64,000 bases of DNA, taken from assembly GCF_900635955.1 (NCBI RefSeq), contig NZ_LR134201.1, positions 3,224,001-3,288,000 of the forward strand. The letters run 5' to 3'. The position numbers and the translations under genes were made by a program. Shown here piece after piece: positions 43,900 to 50,514 of this stretch. This DNA comes from Cedecea lapagei. GTDB lineage: Bacteria > Pseudomonadota > Gammaproteobacteria > Enterobacterales > Enterobacteriaceae. Positions within the stretch are counted from its first letter, which is position 1. Each line of letters starts with the position of its first letter. Under the pieces are notes generated by a model. It worked only from the letters and a program-made list of their open reading frames with translations, was not told the origin of the DNA and ran no database searches.

Positions 43900-44040
43900 C
43901 CGCTGAAAAATAAAATGCTAACGGATGAATGGAGCGCAGAAATTTTAACGAGATAATAAAATAGCCAATAAAAAAACTAATTAACCTACAACGTTAACGC
44001 CCTATTATTTATTAAGCTGCGTAATGCTATCGGCTGCGCA

Positions 44041-44056
44041 TATTTATCGATAAATA
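44041..44056. promoter_or_regulatory. Palindrome, candidate LacI-family operator before the transporter gene
   Basis: TATTTATCGATAAATA, a perfect 16-bp palindrome with the central CG typical of LacI-family operators, 41 bases upstream of the transporter start at 44098. An AACGTT core at 43990-43995 is another possible site. Inferred from symmetry and context. Confidence 0.45.
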
Positions 44057-44097
44057 GAGCTACTTATATGCCCAAGGATAAAACCGAGGAGTGCAAG

Positions 44098-45411
44098 ATG
44101 ATGACCTCAACGCCCCAGGCGGTCGAACGCAGCGCAATAAAAAAATTAATAATACATATCGTACCGCTTATGGTACTGCTTTATTTTTTAGCTTTTTTAG
44201 ATCGTAATAACATGGCCTATGCGGCGATGGCTTTAGAGAGCAATATGGGCCTGAGCGCAACAGCGTTTGGATTTGCATCCGGCATTTTCTTTATCGGTTA
44301 TTTTTTATTTGAGATCCCCAGCAGTGCAGGCACCGTGAGATTTGGCCCAAGAATATGGTTTGCCAGAATACTTATCTCGTGGGGAGTGTTTGCAACCCTC
44401 ATGGGATTTGCTCGTACACCAACCGAACTTTATATTTGTAGATTTATGCTCGGCGTCTGCGAAGCGGGTTTCTTCCCGTCCGTGGTCTACTATTTTACCG
44501 TATTCTTTCCCAGACAATACCGCACCAAAATCCTTGGAATGTTTATCATCGTTCAGCCGCTTTCCAATGCATTAGGATCCCCGATATCCGGATTTATTCT
44601 TGATATACACCATGGATGGTTCGGCCTGGAGCCTTGGCAGCTATTGTTCATCGTGGAGGGTATTCCGCCCATAGTCGTAGGTCTTCTGATCCCCTTCATT
44701 CTTAAAAACTCTCCTCATGAGGTGAATTATCTTAATGTCGAAGAGAAAGCCTGGCTGATTAGCAACATGGAGCGTTCCCGTTCGGGAGGAAAGATTAAAC
44801 TGGCCGATTTTATCGCCGGCATTAAAAATAAAAAATACTTCCTCTATGCGCTACTTAATTTTGGTATGGTTTGTGGAATTTATGGCTTTGGTATGTGGCT
44901 GCCTTCGATTTTAACTGTAATTTCTGGCGATAATATCTTCAAGGTCAGTCTTCTCGCCTTAATTCCCTACGGGCTGGCTGCTTTATTGATTTATCCCTGG
45001 AGCCACTGGGCCAGCAAAACGAAAAAGATTGGCATTTTTGCTGGACTGAGCATGACGATTGCCGCATTTGGCCTTGCCGGTGCGGGAATGTTATTCAGTT
45101 ATAACATTTTTATTTCTCTTACATTTTTATGCATTGCCTCGATCGGTATTTATACCTCGGTGCCGTGTTTTTTATCCATGCCGGCGAATGTTTCCAGCGG
45201 TGCTGAATCGGCCGCCGGGCTGGCCGTCGTAAGCAGCATTGGAAATATTGGCGGTTTTTTTGCCCCTTCCGTCGTGGGGATATTAAACGATATAACCAAA
45301 GGAAGCGTAGCAGGTCTTATTTTCCTTTCTTTATGTTTATTCATTACCGGATTGGTTTGCATATTTTATTGCTCACGCCAGCCGGAGGGCGTTATACGCT
45401 CTTCACATTAA
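44098..45411 (+). CDS. MFS transporter, anion:cation symporter (ACS) family
   Basis: Inner-membrane proton-coupled transporter, 437 residues, with 12 hydrophobic segments. ACS-family features: FLAFLDRNNMAYAA in segment 1, PSSAGTVRFGPRIWFARIL in the loop after segment 2, and RFMLGVCEAGFFPSVVYYFTVFFP in segment 4. The family takes up organic anions such as hexuronates, tartrate and phthalate, and sometimes sugars. ATG 44098 follows GAGGAG at good spacing; an earlier in-frame ATG at 44068 has no ribosome site. The gene is richer in A and T than the core genes. It is followed after 25 bases by the dehydrogenase gene. Confidence 0.88.
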   Translation: MMTSTPQAVERSAIKKLIIHIVPLMVLLYFLAFLDRNNMAYAAMALESNMGLSATAFGFASGIFFIGYFLFEIPSSAGTVRFGPRIWFARILISWGVFATLMGFARTPTELYICRFMLGVCEAGFFPSVVYYFTVFFPRQYRTKILGMFIIVQPLSNALGSPISGFILDIHHGWFGLEPWQLLFIVEGIPPIVVGLLIPFILKNSPHEVNYLNVEEKAWLISNMERSRSGGKIKLADFIAGIKNKKYFLYALLNFGMVCGIYGFGMWLPSILTVISGDNIFKVSLLALIPYGLAALLIYPWSHWASKTKKIGIFAGLSMTIAAFGLAGAGMLFSYNIFISLTFLCIASIGIYTSVPCFLSMPANVSSGAESAAGLAVVSSIGNIGGFFAPSVVGILNDITKGSVAGLIFLSLCLFITGLVCIFYCSRQPEGVIRSSH

Positions 45412-45436
45412 CTGATATCGAAATGAGGAGTGACTC

Positions 45437-46201
45437 ATGGGCAGTCTCAAAGGTAAAAAAGTGTTCATTACCGGAGCAGAGCAGGGAATCGGGCGGGCAA
45501 CCGCAGAGCGGCTGATTGATGCCGGGTGTGATATTTTTATTCATCATCATAGCGGAGAGGAGTCGGCCAGATCGCTGGTTGAACAGGCCCGTGCAAAAGG
45601 TCTTAAAGCCTCCTTGCAATATGCTGACTTAACGCAGCAGGATGAGACGCAGGCGTGCGTCAGCGCGGCCGGGGAGTATCTCGGCGGCATTGATATTCTG
45701 ATTAATAATGTGGGCGGCATCGTTGCACGCAAATGGCTTGGAGAAGTTGACGCTGATTTCTGGCGTAAGGTATGGGACGTTAATCTCACCACCATGCTGA
45801 ATGTCACCCAAGCCGCACTCCCCTTCCTTAAAAGCGCCTCCTCCGGGGCGAGCATCATCAATGTGTCATCTCTGGCGGGCCGTGCCGGTGGGCACTCTGG
45901 TTCCCTGGTTTATTCAACCGCCAAAGGCGCCGTGCTGACCTGGTCACGCTCGCTGGCCGCAGAGCTGGCTGAATTCGGTGTACGCGTCAATGCCGTCGCC
46001 CCTGGCTTAATCCTTGGCACTCATTTTCATGAGAGGCACACGACTAAAGCGTCGGCAGATGAGACGATAAAAACCATCCCGCTGGGCAGAGCAGGCACGC
46101 CGGATGATGTTGCACGGGCTATCGCTTTCCTTGCTGCCGAATATGACGGTTTTATTTCCGGAGCCACTATCGATATCAATGGCGGCGTTTACCGCATGTA
46201 A
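45437..46201 (+). CDS. Short-chain dehydrogenase/reductase (SDR)
   Basis: NAD(P)-dependent oxidoreductase of the classical SDR family, 254 residues. Cofactor motif TGAEQGIG at 11-18, NNVGG near 91, catalytic Ser in INVSSLAG and YxxxK in VYSTAKGAV near 155-160, and PG motif VAPGLILG near 187. It closely resembles sugar or polyol dehydrogenases (glucose- and fucose-dehydrogenase type), but the substrate cannot be read. GAGGAGTGACTC precedes the ATG. It sits between the transporter and a RbsD/FucU mutarotase, so oxidation of an imported aldose is a reasonable inference. Confidence 0.87.
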   Translation: MGSLKGKKVFITGAEQGIGRATAERLIDAGCDIFIHHHSGEESARSLVEQARAKGLKASLQYADLTQQDETQACVSAAGEYLGGIDILINNVGGIVARKWLGEVDADFWRKVWDVNLTTMLNVTQAALPFLKSASSGASIINVSSLAGRAGGHSGSLVYSTAKGAVLTWSRSLAAELAEFGVRVNAVAPGLILGTHFHERHTTKASADETIKTIPLGRAGTPDDVARAIAFLAAEYDGFISGATIDINGGVYRM

Positions 46202-46245
46202 TGGAGTGCCGGGTCCGCCGTGGCCCGGCCTTTAAGGAGAGATCG

Positions 46246-46662
46246 GTGATTAAAACAGCCATTATTCACCCTCAGCTGATTAGCGCTCTGGCGCAGTGCG
46301 GCCACAAGACCCAAATTCTTCTTGCCGATGCGAACTACTCTTTTGTTACCCACTCTCCACCTACGGCCACCGTTGTTTATCTGAACCTTGCGCCCGGCAT
46401 GATAGGCAGTCCGACGATCCTGGAGCATCTCATGGAGACCATTGCCGTTGAGCAGGCCACCATGATGATATGGCCCGAGACGTTTACTAATTCTATTGTA
46501 GAGGAGTTCAGGCAGCGGCTGCCGCCGACGTGCCCGTTGGAATATCTGGAGAGAGAGGCGTTTTATGACTGCGTAAAATCGGACAGGACGCTGCTGGTCA
46601 TTGCCAGCGGAGAAATGCGACGCTTTGCTAATCTACTGCTTACGGTTGCGCCCTGCGTCTGA
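46246..46662 (+). CDS. RbsD/FucU-family sugar mutarotase
   Basis: Member of the RbsD/FucU family, which interconverts anomers of free sugars such as fucose and ribose. 138 residues from GTG 46246, which has AAGGAGAGATCG before it; the first in-frame ATG at 46201 starts inside the dehydrogenase stop. Family motifs are plain: IHPQLISALAQCGHKTQILLADANYSF at about 7-33 with the catalytic His of GHK and the DANY stretch, and IWPETF near 94. FucU-like rather than RbsD by the PGMIGSPTILEHL segment. Last gene of the cluster. Confidence 0.85.
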   Translation: MIKTAIIHPQLISALAQCGHKTQILLADANYSFVTHSPPTATVVYLNLAPGMIGSPTILEHLMETIAVEQATMMIWPETFTNSIVEEFRQRLPPTCPLEYLEREAFYDCVKSDRTLLVIASGEMRRFANLLLTVAPCV

Positions 46663-46678
46663 GAGAAGCGCAGATCGC

Positions 46679-46705
46679 AAAAAGGCGCCTTTAGGGCGCC
46701 TTTTT
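46679..46705. terminator. Bidirectional terminator between the mutarotase gene and the tRNA-Lys cluster
   Basis: AAAAAGGCGCC-TTTAG-GGCGCCTTTTT with A and T runs on both sides. Third copy of the terminator that follows tRNA-Lys at 46978; on the plus strand it can end the sugar cluster message. Confidence 0.85.
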
Positions 46706-46709
46706 ACAT

Positions 46710-46727
46710 TGGTGGGTCGTGCAGGAT
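46710..46727 (-). repeat. Detached tRNA-Lys 3'-end fragment (copy 1)
   Basis: On the minus strand ATCCTGCACGACCCACCA is identical to the last 18 bases of the tRNA-Lys genes, including CCA, but no tRNA body precedes it. It lies right next to a terminator copy, as the true tRNA end does. Confidence 0.85.
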
Positions 46728-46824
46728 GACTCCACCCTACGGGCCGTTGTTATCACAACGTTGTTTCGCTTTCGCTCAACTCGAACCTGCGGCAGGTTCT
46801 CATACTGCCCGAATTTCAAATAGC

Positions 46825-46849
46825 AAAAAGGCGCCTTTAGGGCGCCTTT
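46825..46849 (-). terminator. Duplicated tRNA operon terminator (copy 2)
   Basis: On the minus strand AAAGGCGCC-CTAAA-GGCGCCTTTTTGC, a copy of the terminator at 46978-47002, duplicated with the adjoining tRNA 3'-end fragment. Confidence 0.8.
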
Positions 46850-46855
46850 CTACAT

Positions 46856-46873
46856 TGGTGGGTCGTGCAGGAT
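46856..46873 (-). repeat. Detached tRNA-Lys 3'-end fragment (copy 2)
   Basis: Same 18 bases as at 46710, again beside a terminator copy. The sequence that follows (about 46874-46960) is a diverged version of the spacer seen between the tRNA genes, including GAACCTGCGGCAGGTTC. Confidence 0.85.
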
Positions 46874-46977
46874 GACTCGCTTCGCTCGCCCTTCGGGTCG
46901 TTGCTAAAGCAACGCTGTGTCGCTGTGCTCCACTCGAACCTGCGGCAGGTTCTCATACTGCCCGAATTTCAAATAGC

Positions 46978-47002
46978 AAAAAGGCGCCTTTAGGGCGCCT
47001 TT
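46978..47002 (-). terminator. tRNA-Lys operon terminator
   Basis: Minus-strand AAAGGCGCC-CTAAA-GGCGCCTTTTTGC begins about 7 bases after the CCA end of the last full tRNA-Lys gene. Two further copies lie downstream. Confidence 0.85.
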
Positions 47003-47008
47003 CTACAT

Positions 47009-47084
47009 TGGTGGGTCGTGCAGGATTCGAACCTGCGACCAATTGATTAAAAGTCAACTGCTCTACCAACTGAGCTAACGACCC
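47009..47084 (-). tRNA. tRNA-Lys (UUU), third gene of the cluster
   Basis: Minus strand GGGTCGTTAGCTCAGTTGGT... ends in CGACCCA plus encoded CCA. The acceptor stem (GGGTCGT/ACGACCC), D-loop, anticodon loop CTTTTAA with UUU, and T-arm GGTTCGAATCC are all intact, identical to E. coli tRNA-Lys. Last of three identical genes in transcription order. Confidence 0.97.
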
Positions 47085-47130
47085 GCTATATGCGGTTACT
47101 GCAAACTTCTTTACTGCTTTTACTTAAAAT

Positions 47131-47148
47131 TGGTAGGTCGTGCAGGAT
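47131..47148 (-). repeat. Detached tRNA-Lys 3'-end fragment (copy 3, one base changed)
   Basis: Minus strand ATCCTGCACGACCTACCA differs from the tRNA end at one position. It lies in the spacer between the second and third tRNA genes. Confidence 0.82.
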
Positions 47149-47258
47149 GATTTCACCCTACGGGCCGTTGTTATCACAACGTTGTTTCGCTTTCGCTCAA
47201 CTCGAACCTGCTGCAGGTTCGAACCCTTCACGCCTGACTACTGCTTACAACTTTAAAG

Positions 47259-47334
47259 TGGTGGGTCGTGCAGGATTCGAACCTGCGACCAATTGATTAA
47301 AAGTCAACTGCTCTACCAACTGAGCTAACGACCC
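47259..47334 (-). tRNA. tRNA-Lys (UUU), second gene of the cluster
   Basis: Identical to the tRNA at 47009-47084, including the encoded CCA. The flanking spacer of about 174 bases holds another tRNA 3'-end fragment and a GAACCTGC-TGCAGGTTC inverted repeat. Confidence 0.97.
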
Positions 47335-47380
47335 GCTGTATACGGTTACTGCAAACTTCTTTACTGTTTTTACTTTAAAG

Positions 47381-47398
47381 TGGTGGGTCGTGCAGGAT
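47381..47398 (-). repeat. Detached tRNA-Lys 3'-end fragment (copy 4)
   Basis: Exact copy of the tRNA-Lys 3' end with CCA, in the spacer between the first and second tRNA genes. Followed in transcription order by CTTTAAAGTAAAAACAGTAA, the same bases that follow the true CCA ends for the first 8 positions. Confidence 0.85.
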
Positions 47399-47508
47399 GA
47401 TTTCACCCTACGGGCCGTTGTTATCACAACGTTGTTTCGCTTTCGCTCAACTCAAACCTGCCGCAGGTTCGAACCCTTCACGCCTGACTACTGCTTACAA
47501 CTTTAAAG

Positions 47509-47584
47509 TGGTGGGTCGTGCAGGATTCGAACCTGCGACCAATTGATTAAAAGTCAACTGCTCTACCAACTGAGCTAACGACCC
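47509..47584 (-). tRNA. tRNA-Lys (UUU), first gene of the cluster
   Basis: First of three identical tRNA-Lys genes in transcription order, with encoded CCA. In K-12 the same place upstream of nadA and downstream of cpoB carries a mixed lysine/valine tRNA cluster (valT lysW and others); no valine tRNA is seen here. Confidence 0.97.
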
Positions 47585-47634
47585 ACTTTTGTGTCACTTT
47601 GGGTTTGTTTCTTATCCCTTGGCAACGGCGGCAT

Positions 47635-47662
47635 ATATTACTGATTTAAGATTTTGACGCAA
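47635..47662 (-). promoter_or_regulatory. Promoter of the tRNA-Lys cluster
   Basis: Minus strand TTGCGT-N16-TAATAT followed by GCCGCCGTTGCC, a GC-rich discriminator-type stretch as found in stringently controlled stable-RNA promoters. About 50 bases before the first tRNA. Confidence 0.6.
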
Positions 47663-47748
47663 CAATAATTTTGACGCATATCGTTCAACTGCTTATGTTT
47701 CGCACGGCAAGACCAGAAAAACGACGATATCTGGTCAGGCCGCAAGCA

Positions 47749-48528
47749 TTACTGCGCGTTCAGACGTTTTTGCGCCTGCTTTGCACCTTCAGTGCCTGGA
47801 TACTGTTTAACGACCTGCTGGTAGACGGCTTTCGCTTTTGCAGCGTCACCTTTGTCCTGCATGATCACGCCAACCTTAAACATGGCATCCGGAGCCTTCG
47901 GCGATTTTGGGTAATTTTTCACCACGGAGGCAAAATAAAACGCCGCGTCATCCTTTTTGCCTTTGTTGTAATTCAACTGACCGAGCCAGTAGTTGGCGTT
48001 CGGCAAATACGTTGAATCCGGATACTTCTTCACAAAGCTCTGAAAGGCGTTAATAGCATCGTCCTGGCGCGATTTATCCTGCACCAGAGCGATGGCCGCG
48101 TTGTAGTCGCTGTTTGCGTCACCGCTCTGAACAGGAGCCGCAGGGGCCGCGTTAGAGGCTCCTGCATCCGGCGTAGCCGCCGCGCCCTGGTCGCCAGCAG
48201 CAGGTTGCTGTGCGGCACCGCTGCTTAGACTATTCATCTGCAGCAAAATTTGCTTTTGACGCTCCACAACCTGATTCAGCTGATACTGACTTTCCTGGAT
48301 CTGACCGCGCAGGGAATCAATATCATTCTGGTTATCGGAGAGTTGTTGCTGGAGTTGGGTCAAAAGCTGACTGTGAGCGTTAGAAATACGCTCGAGTTGA
48401 GTGACACGGTCTTCGACCGAGCCTGAGCCGACACTACTGATTGGCGCCTGAGCATTAGCGGCCCAAGGGGCCGCTATGCCAACCAGTAACGACAGACTCA
48501 ACAAGTGATGTCTGAAGTTACTGCTCAT
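47749..48528 (-). CDS. cpoB: Cell division coordinator CpoB (YbgF)
   Basis: Periplasmic protein that links PBP1B peptidoglycan synthesis with Tol-driven outer-membrane constriction. 259 residues (E. coli 263). Signal peptide to about residue 26 (LLVGIAAPWAANA), an N-terminal trimeric coiled coil (VEDRVTQLERISNAHSQLLTQLQQQL), a low-complexity Ala/Pro/Gly linker, and a C-terminal TPR domain from about 135 (DYNAAIALVQDKSRQDDAINAFQSFVKKYP and later repeats). Last gene of the tol-pal operon, 9 bases after pal. Confidence 0.94.
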   Translation of the reverse strand: MSSNFRHHLLSLSLLVGIAAPWAANAQAPISSVGSGSVEDRVTQLERISNAHSQLLTQLQQQLSDNQNDIDSLRGQIQESQYQLNQVVERQKQILLQMNSLSSGAAQQPAAGDQGAAATPDAGASNAAPAAPVQSGDANSDYNAAIALVQDKSRQDDAINAFQSFVKKYPDSTYLPNANYWLGQLNYNKGKKDDAAFYFASVVKNYPKSPKAPDAMFKVGVIMQDKGDAAKAKAVYQQVVKQYPGTEGAKQAQKRLNAQ

Positions 48529-48537
48529 GCGATTCTC

Positions 48538-49059
48538 TTAGTAAACCAGTACGGCACGACGGTTTTTAGCGTAAGCCGCTTCGTCATGACCCAGTACTGC
48601 AGGTTTTTCTTTACCGTAAGAAACGATGGAGATCTGGTCTGCAGAAACGCCTTTACCTTGCAGGTACATTTTAACAGCGTTAGCACGACGTTCGCCCAGT
48701 GCGATGTTGTACTCTGGGGTACCGCGCTCATCCGCATGACCTTCTACGGTCACTTTGTAAGACGGGTTGCTACGCAGGAAGTTAGCGTGTGCATCCAGCA
48801 TTGCAGCGAATTCAGAGCTAACATCGTATTTGTCCAGACCGAAGTAAACGATGTTGTTCTGCTGCAGCTGTTGCATCTGCAGACGAGCCTGCTCTTCAGA
48901 GGACATGTTGCCCTGGCCGTTAGCGTCCATACCAGTGCCGGCACCCAGCATACCTTCACCGCTCTGACCATTGTTGGCGCTCTTGTTAGAAGAACACGCC
49001 GCGATAGCCATAACCGGCAGAGCAATCATCAGCCCTTTCAGCACTTTGTTCAGTTGCAT
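48538..49059 (-). CDS. pal: Peptidoglycan-associated lipoprotein Pal
   Basis: Outer-membrane lipoprotein that grips peptidoglycan and is released or held by TolB. 173 residues, as in E. coli. The lipoprotein signal ends in the lipobox IAAC (Cys at about 22); an OmpA-like peptidoglycan-binding domain follows, with NIVYFGLDKYDV, VEGHADERGTPEYNIALGERRANAVK near 103-128 and VSYGKEKPAVLGH. It sits between tolB and cpoB. Confidence 0.97.
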   Translation of the reverse strand: MQLNKVLKGLMIALPVMAIAACSSNKSANNGQSGEGMLGAGTGMDANGQGNMSSEEQARLQMQQLQQNNIVYFGLDKYDVSSEFAAMLDAHANFLRSNPSYKVTVEGHADERGTPEYNIALGERRANAVKMYLQGKGVSADQISIVSYGKEKPAVLGHDEAAYAKNRRAVLVY

Positions 49060-49090
49060 TTCTTTGATCCTTTAATAATCAATATTGTTA

Positions 49091-50383
49091 TCACAGATAC
49101 GGCGACCAGGCAGGGAATTTGACCTGTCCATCAGTTGCCGGAAGACGCGCTTTGAAACGCCCATCTGTTGAAACCAAATTCAGCACGGATCCCATCCCCT
49201 GAGAAGAGCTGTAGATTACCATAGTGCCGTTAGGTGCCAGACTTGGCGTTTCATCCAGGAACGTTGACGATAAAGTTGTTACGCCACCCGCTACCAGATC
49301 CTGTTTGGCAATGTGCTGCTGACCGCTAGCGGAGCTGACCATTACCATAATTTTACCGTCGGCACTGACATCGGCATCCTGGTTCTGAGAACCTTCCCAG
49401 GAAAGACGCTGCGGAGCACCGCCACTGATACTGACTTTATAAATCTGTGGACGACCCGCCTGGTCAGAGGTATAGGCCAGGGTTTGGTTGTCCGGGAACC
49501 AGGTTGGTTCGGTGTTGTTGCTGCGACCTTCTGTCACCTGACGAATCTGGCCAGAGCCGAGGTCCATCACGTACAGCTGAAGGCTGCCGGTTTTAGACAG
49601 CGCGAACGCCAGCTTAGAACCGTCCGGAGAGAACGCCGGTGCGCCGTTGTGCTGCGGGAACGAAGCAATCTGACGTACCGCGCCGTTAGCCAGCGTCTGC
49701 ACAACCAGCGCAGAACGGCCGCTTTCGAAGGTTACATAAGCCAGTTTGCTGCCGTCCGGAGACCAGGCCGGAGACATCAGCGGCTGCGGAGAACGGTGAA
49801 CCACAAACTGATTGTAGCCATCGTAATCAGAAACACGCAGCTCATACGGGAACTGACCGCCGTTGGTCTGCACGACATAGGCGATACGGGTGCGGAAAGC
49901 GCCCTTAATCCCGGTCAGCTTCTCAAACACTTCATCACTGGCGGTATGGCCGGCATAGCGCAGCCACTGTTTGTTCACTTTGTAGGAGTTCTGAGCCAGA
50001 ACAGTCCCCGGCGCACCCGAGGTATCGACCAGCTGGTACGCAACGGTGTAGCTGCCGTCACCGTTTGGCGTCACCTGGCCTACCACGACGGCGTCAATAC
50101 CGAGCGCGGTCCAGGCTGCAGGCTGAACTTCCTGAGCAGAGCCCGGCTGCTGAGGCAGGCGAGATCTGTCGAGAGGGTTGAATTTACCGCTGTTACGCAG
50201 GTCGGCGGCTACGATGCCACCGATATCTTCAGGCGCGGCGCCAGGGCCTGCCCAGGTAAACGGAACCACGCCAATAGGACGAGCAGAGTCGACCCCCTGG
50301 GTGATCTCAATACGAACTTCTGCGTGCAGCACCGCTGCCCACAGCATTAAGAAACTTAACGCTACACGAAATGCCTGCTTCAT
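49091..50383 (-). CDS. tolB: Tol-Pal system protein TolB
   Basis: Periplasmic protein that shuttles between Pal and TolA. 430 residues, as in E. coli. A signal peptide ends at HAEV (cleavage after about residue 21), exposing the TolA-binding N-terminus; an N-terminal domain follows, then a six-bladed beta-propeller with repeats such as SPAWSPDGSKLAYVTFESG, APAFSPDGSKLAFALSKTG and EPTWFPDNQTLAYTSDQAG. The second of two adjacent ATGs (50383) is better placed behind AAGGGAGAT than the first (50386). The 130-base gap to tolA allows a separate promoter, as reported in E. coli. Confidence 0.96.
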   Translation of the reverse strand: MKQAFRVALSFLMLWAAVLHAEVRIEITQGVDSARPIGVVPFTWAGPGAAPEDIGGIVAADLRNSGKFNPLDRSRLPQQPGSAQEVQPAAWTALGIDAVVVGQVTPNGDGSYTVAYQLVDTSGAPGTVLAQNSYKVNKQWLRYAGHTASDEVFEKLTGIKGAFRTRIAYVVQTNGGQFPYELRVSDYDGYNQFVVHRSPQPLMSPAWSPDGSKLAYVTFESGRSALVVQTLANGAVRQIASFPQHNGAPAFSPDGSKLAFALSKTGSLQLYVMDLGSGQIRQVTEGRSNNTEPTWFPDNQTLAYTSDQAGRPQIYKVSISGGAPQRLSWEGSQNQDADVSADGKIMVMVSSASGQQHIAKQDLVAGGVTTLSSTFLDETPSLAPNGTMVIYSSSQGMGSVLNLVSTDGRFKARLPATDGQVKFPAWSPYL

Positions 50384-50514
50384 CATATCTCCCTTATCCA
50401 GGCGGAAAGCCCACGATAATTTAGCAGAATGTTAACAAACCCAAATACACAAAACTACCAAAACCCTGTAACTCAGCTTAGTGTGCTTTCCCCGTTATGA
50501 CGGGGAAAACCGCG

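Noticed and set aside
46710..46873. Extra tRNA-Lys genes
   Set aside because: Only the 3' 18 bases are present; no D-arm or anticodon arm.
47090..47427. Small open frames across the tRNA-Lys spacers
   Set aside because: They run through tRNA genes and repeats; no ribosome site and no recognisable protein.
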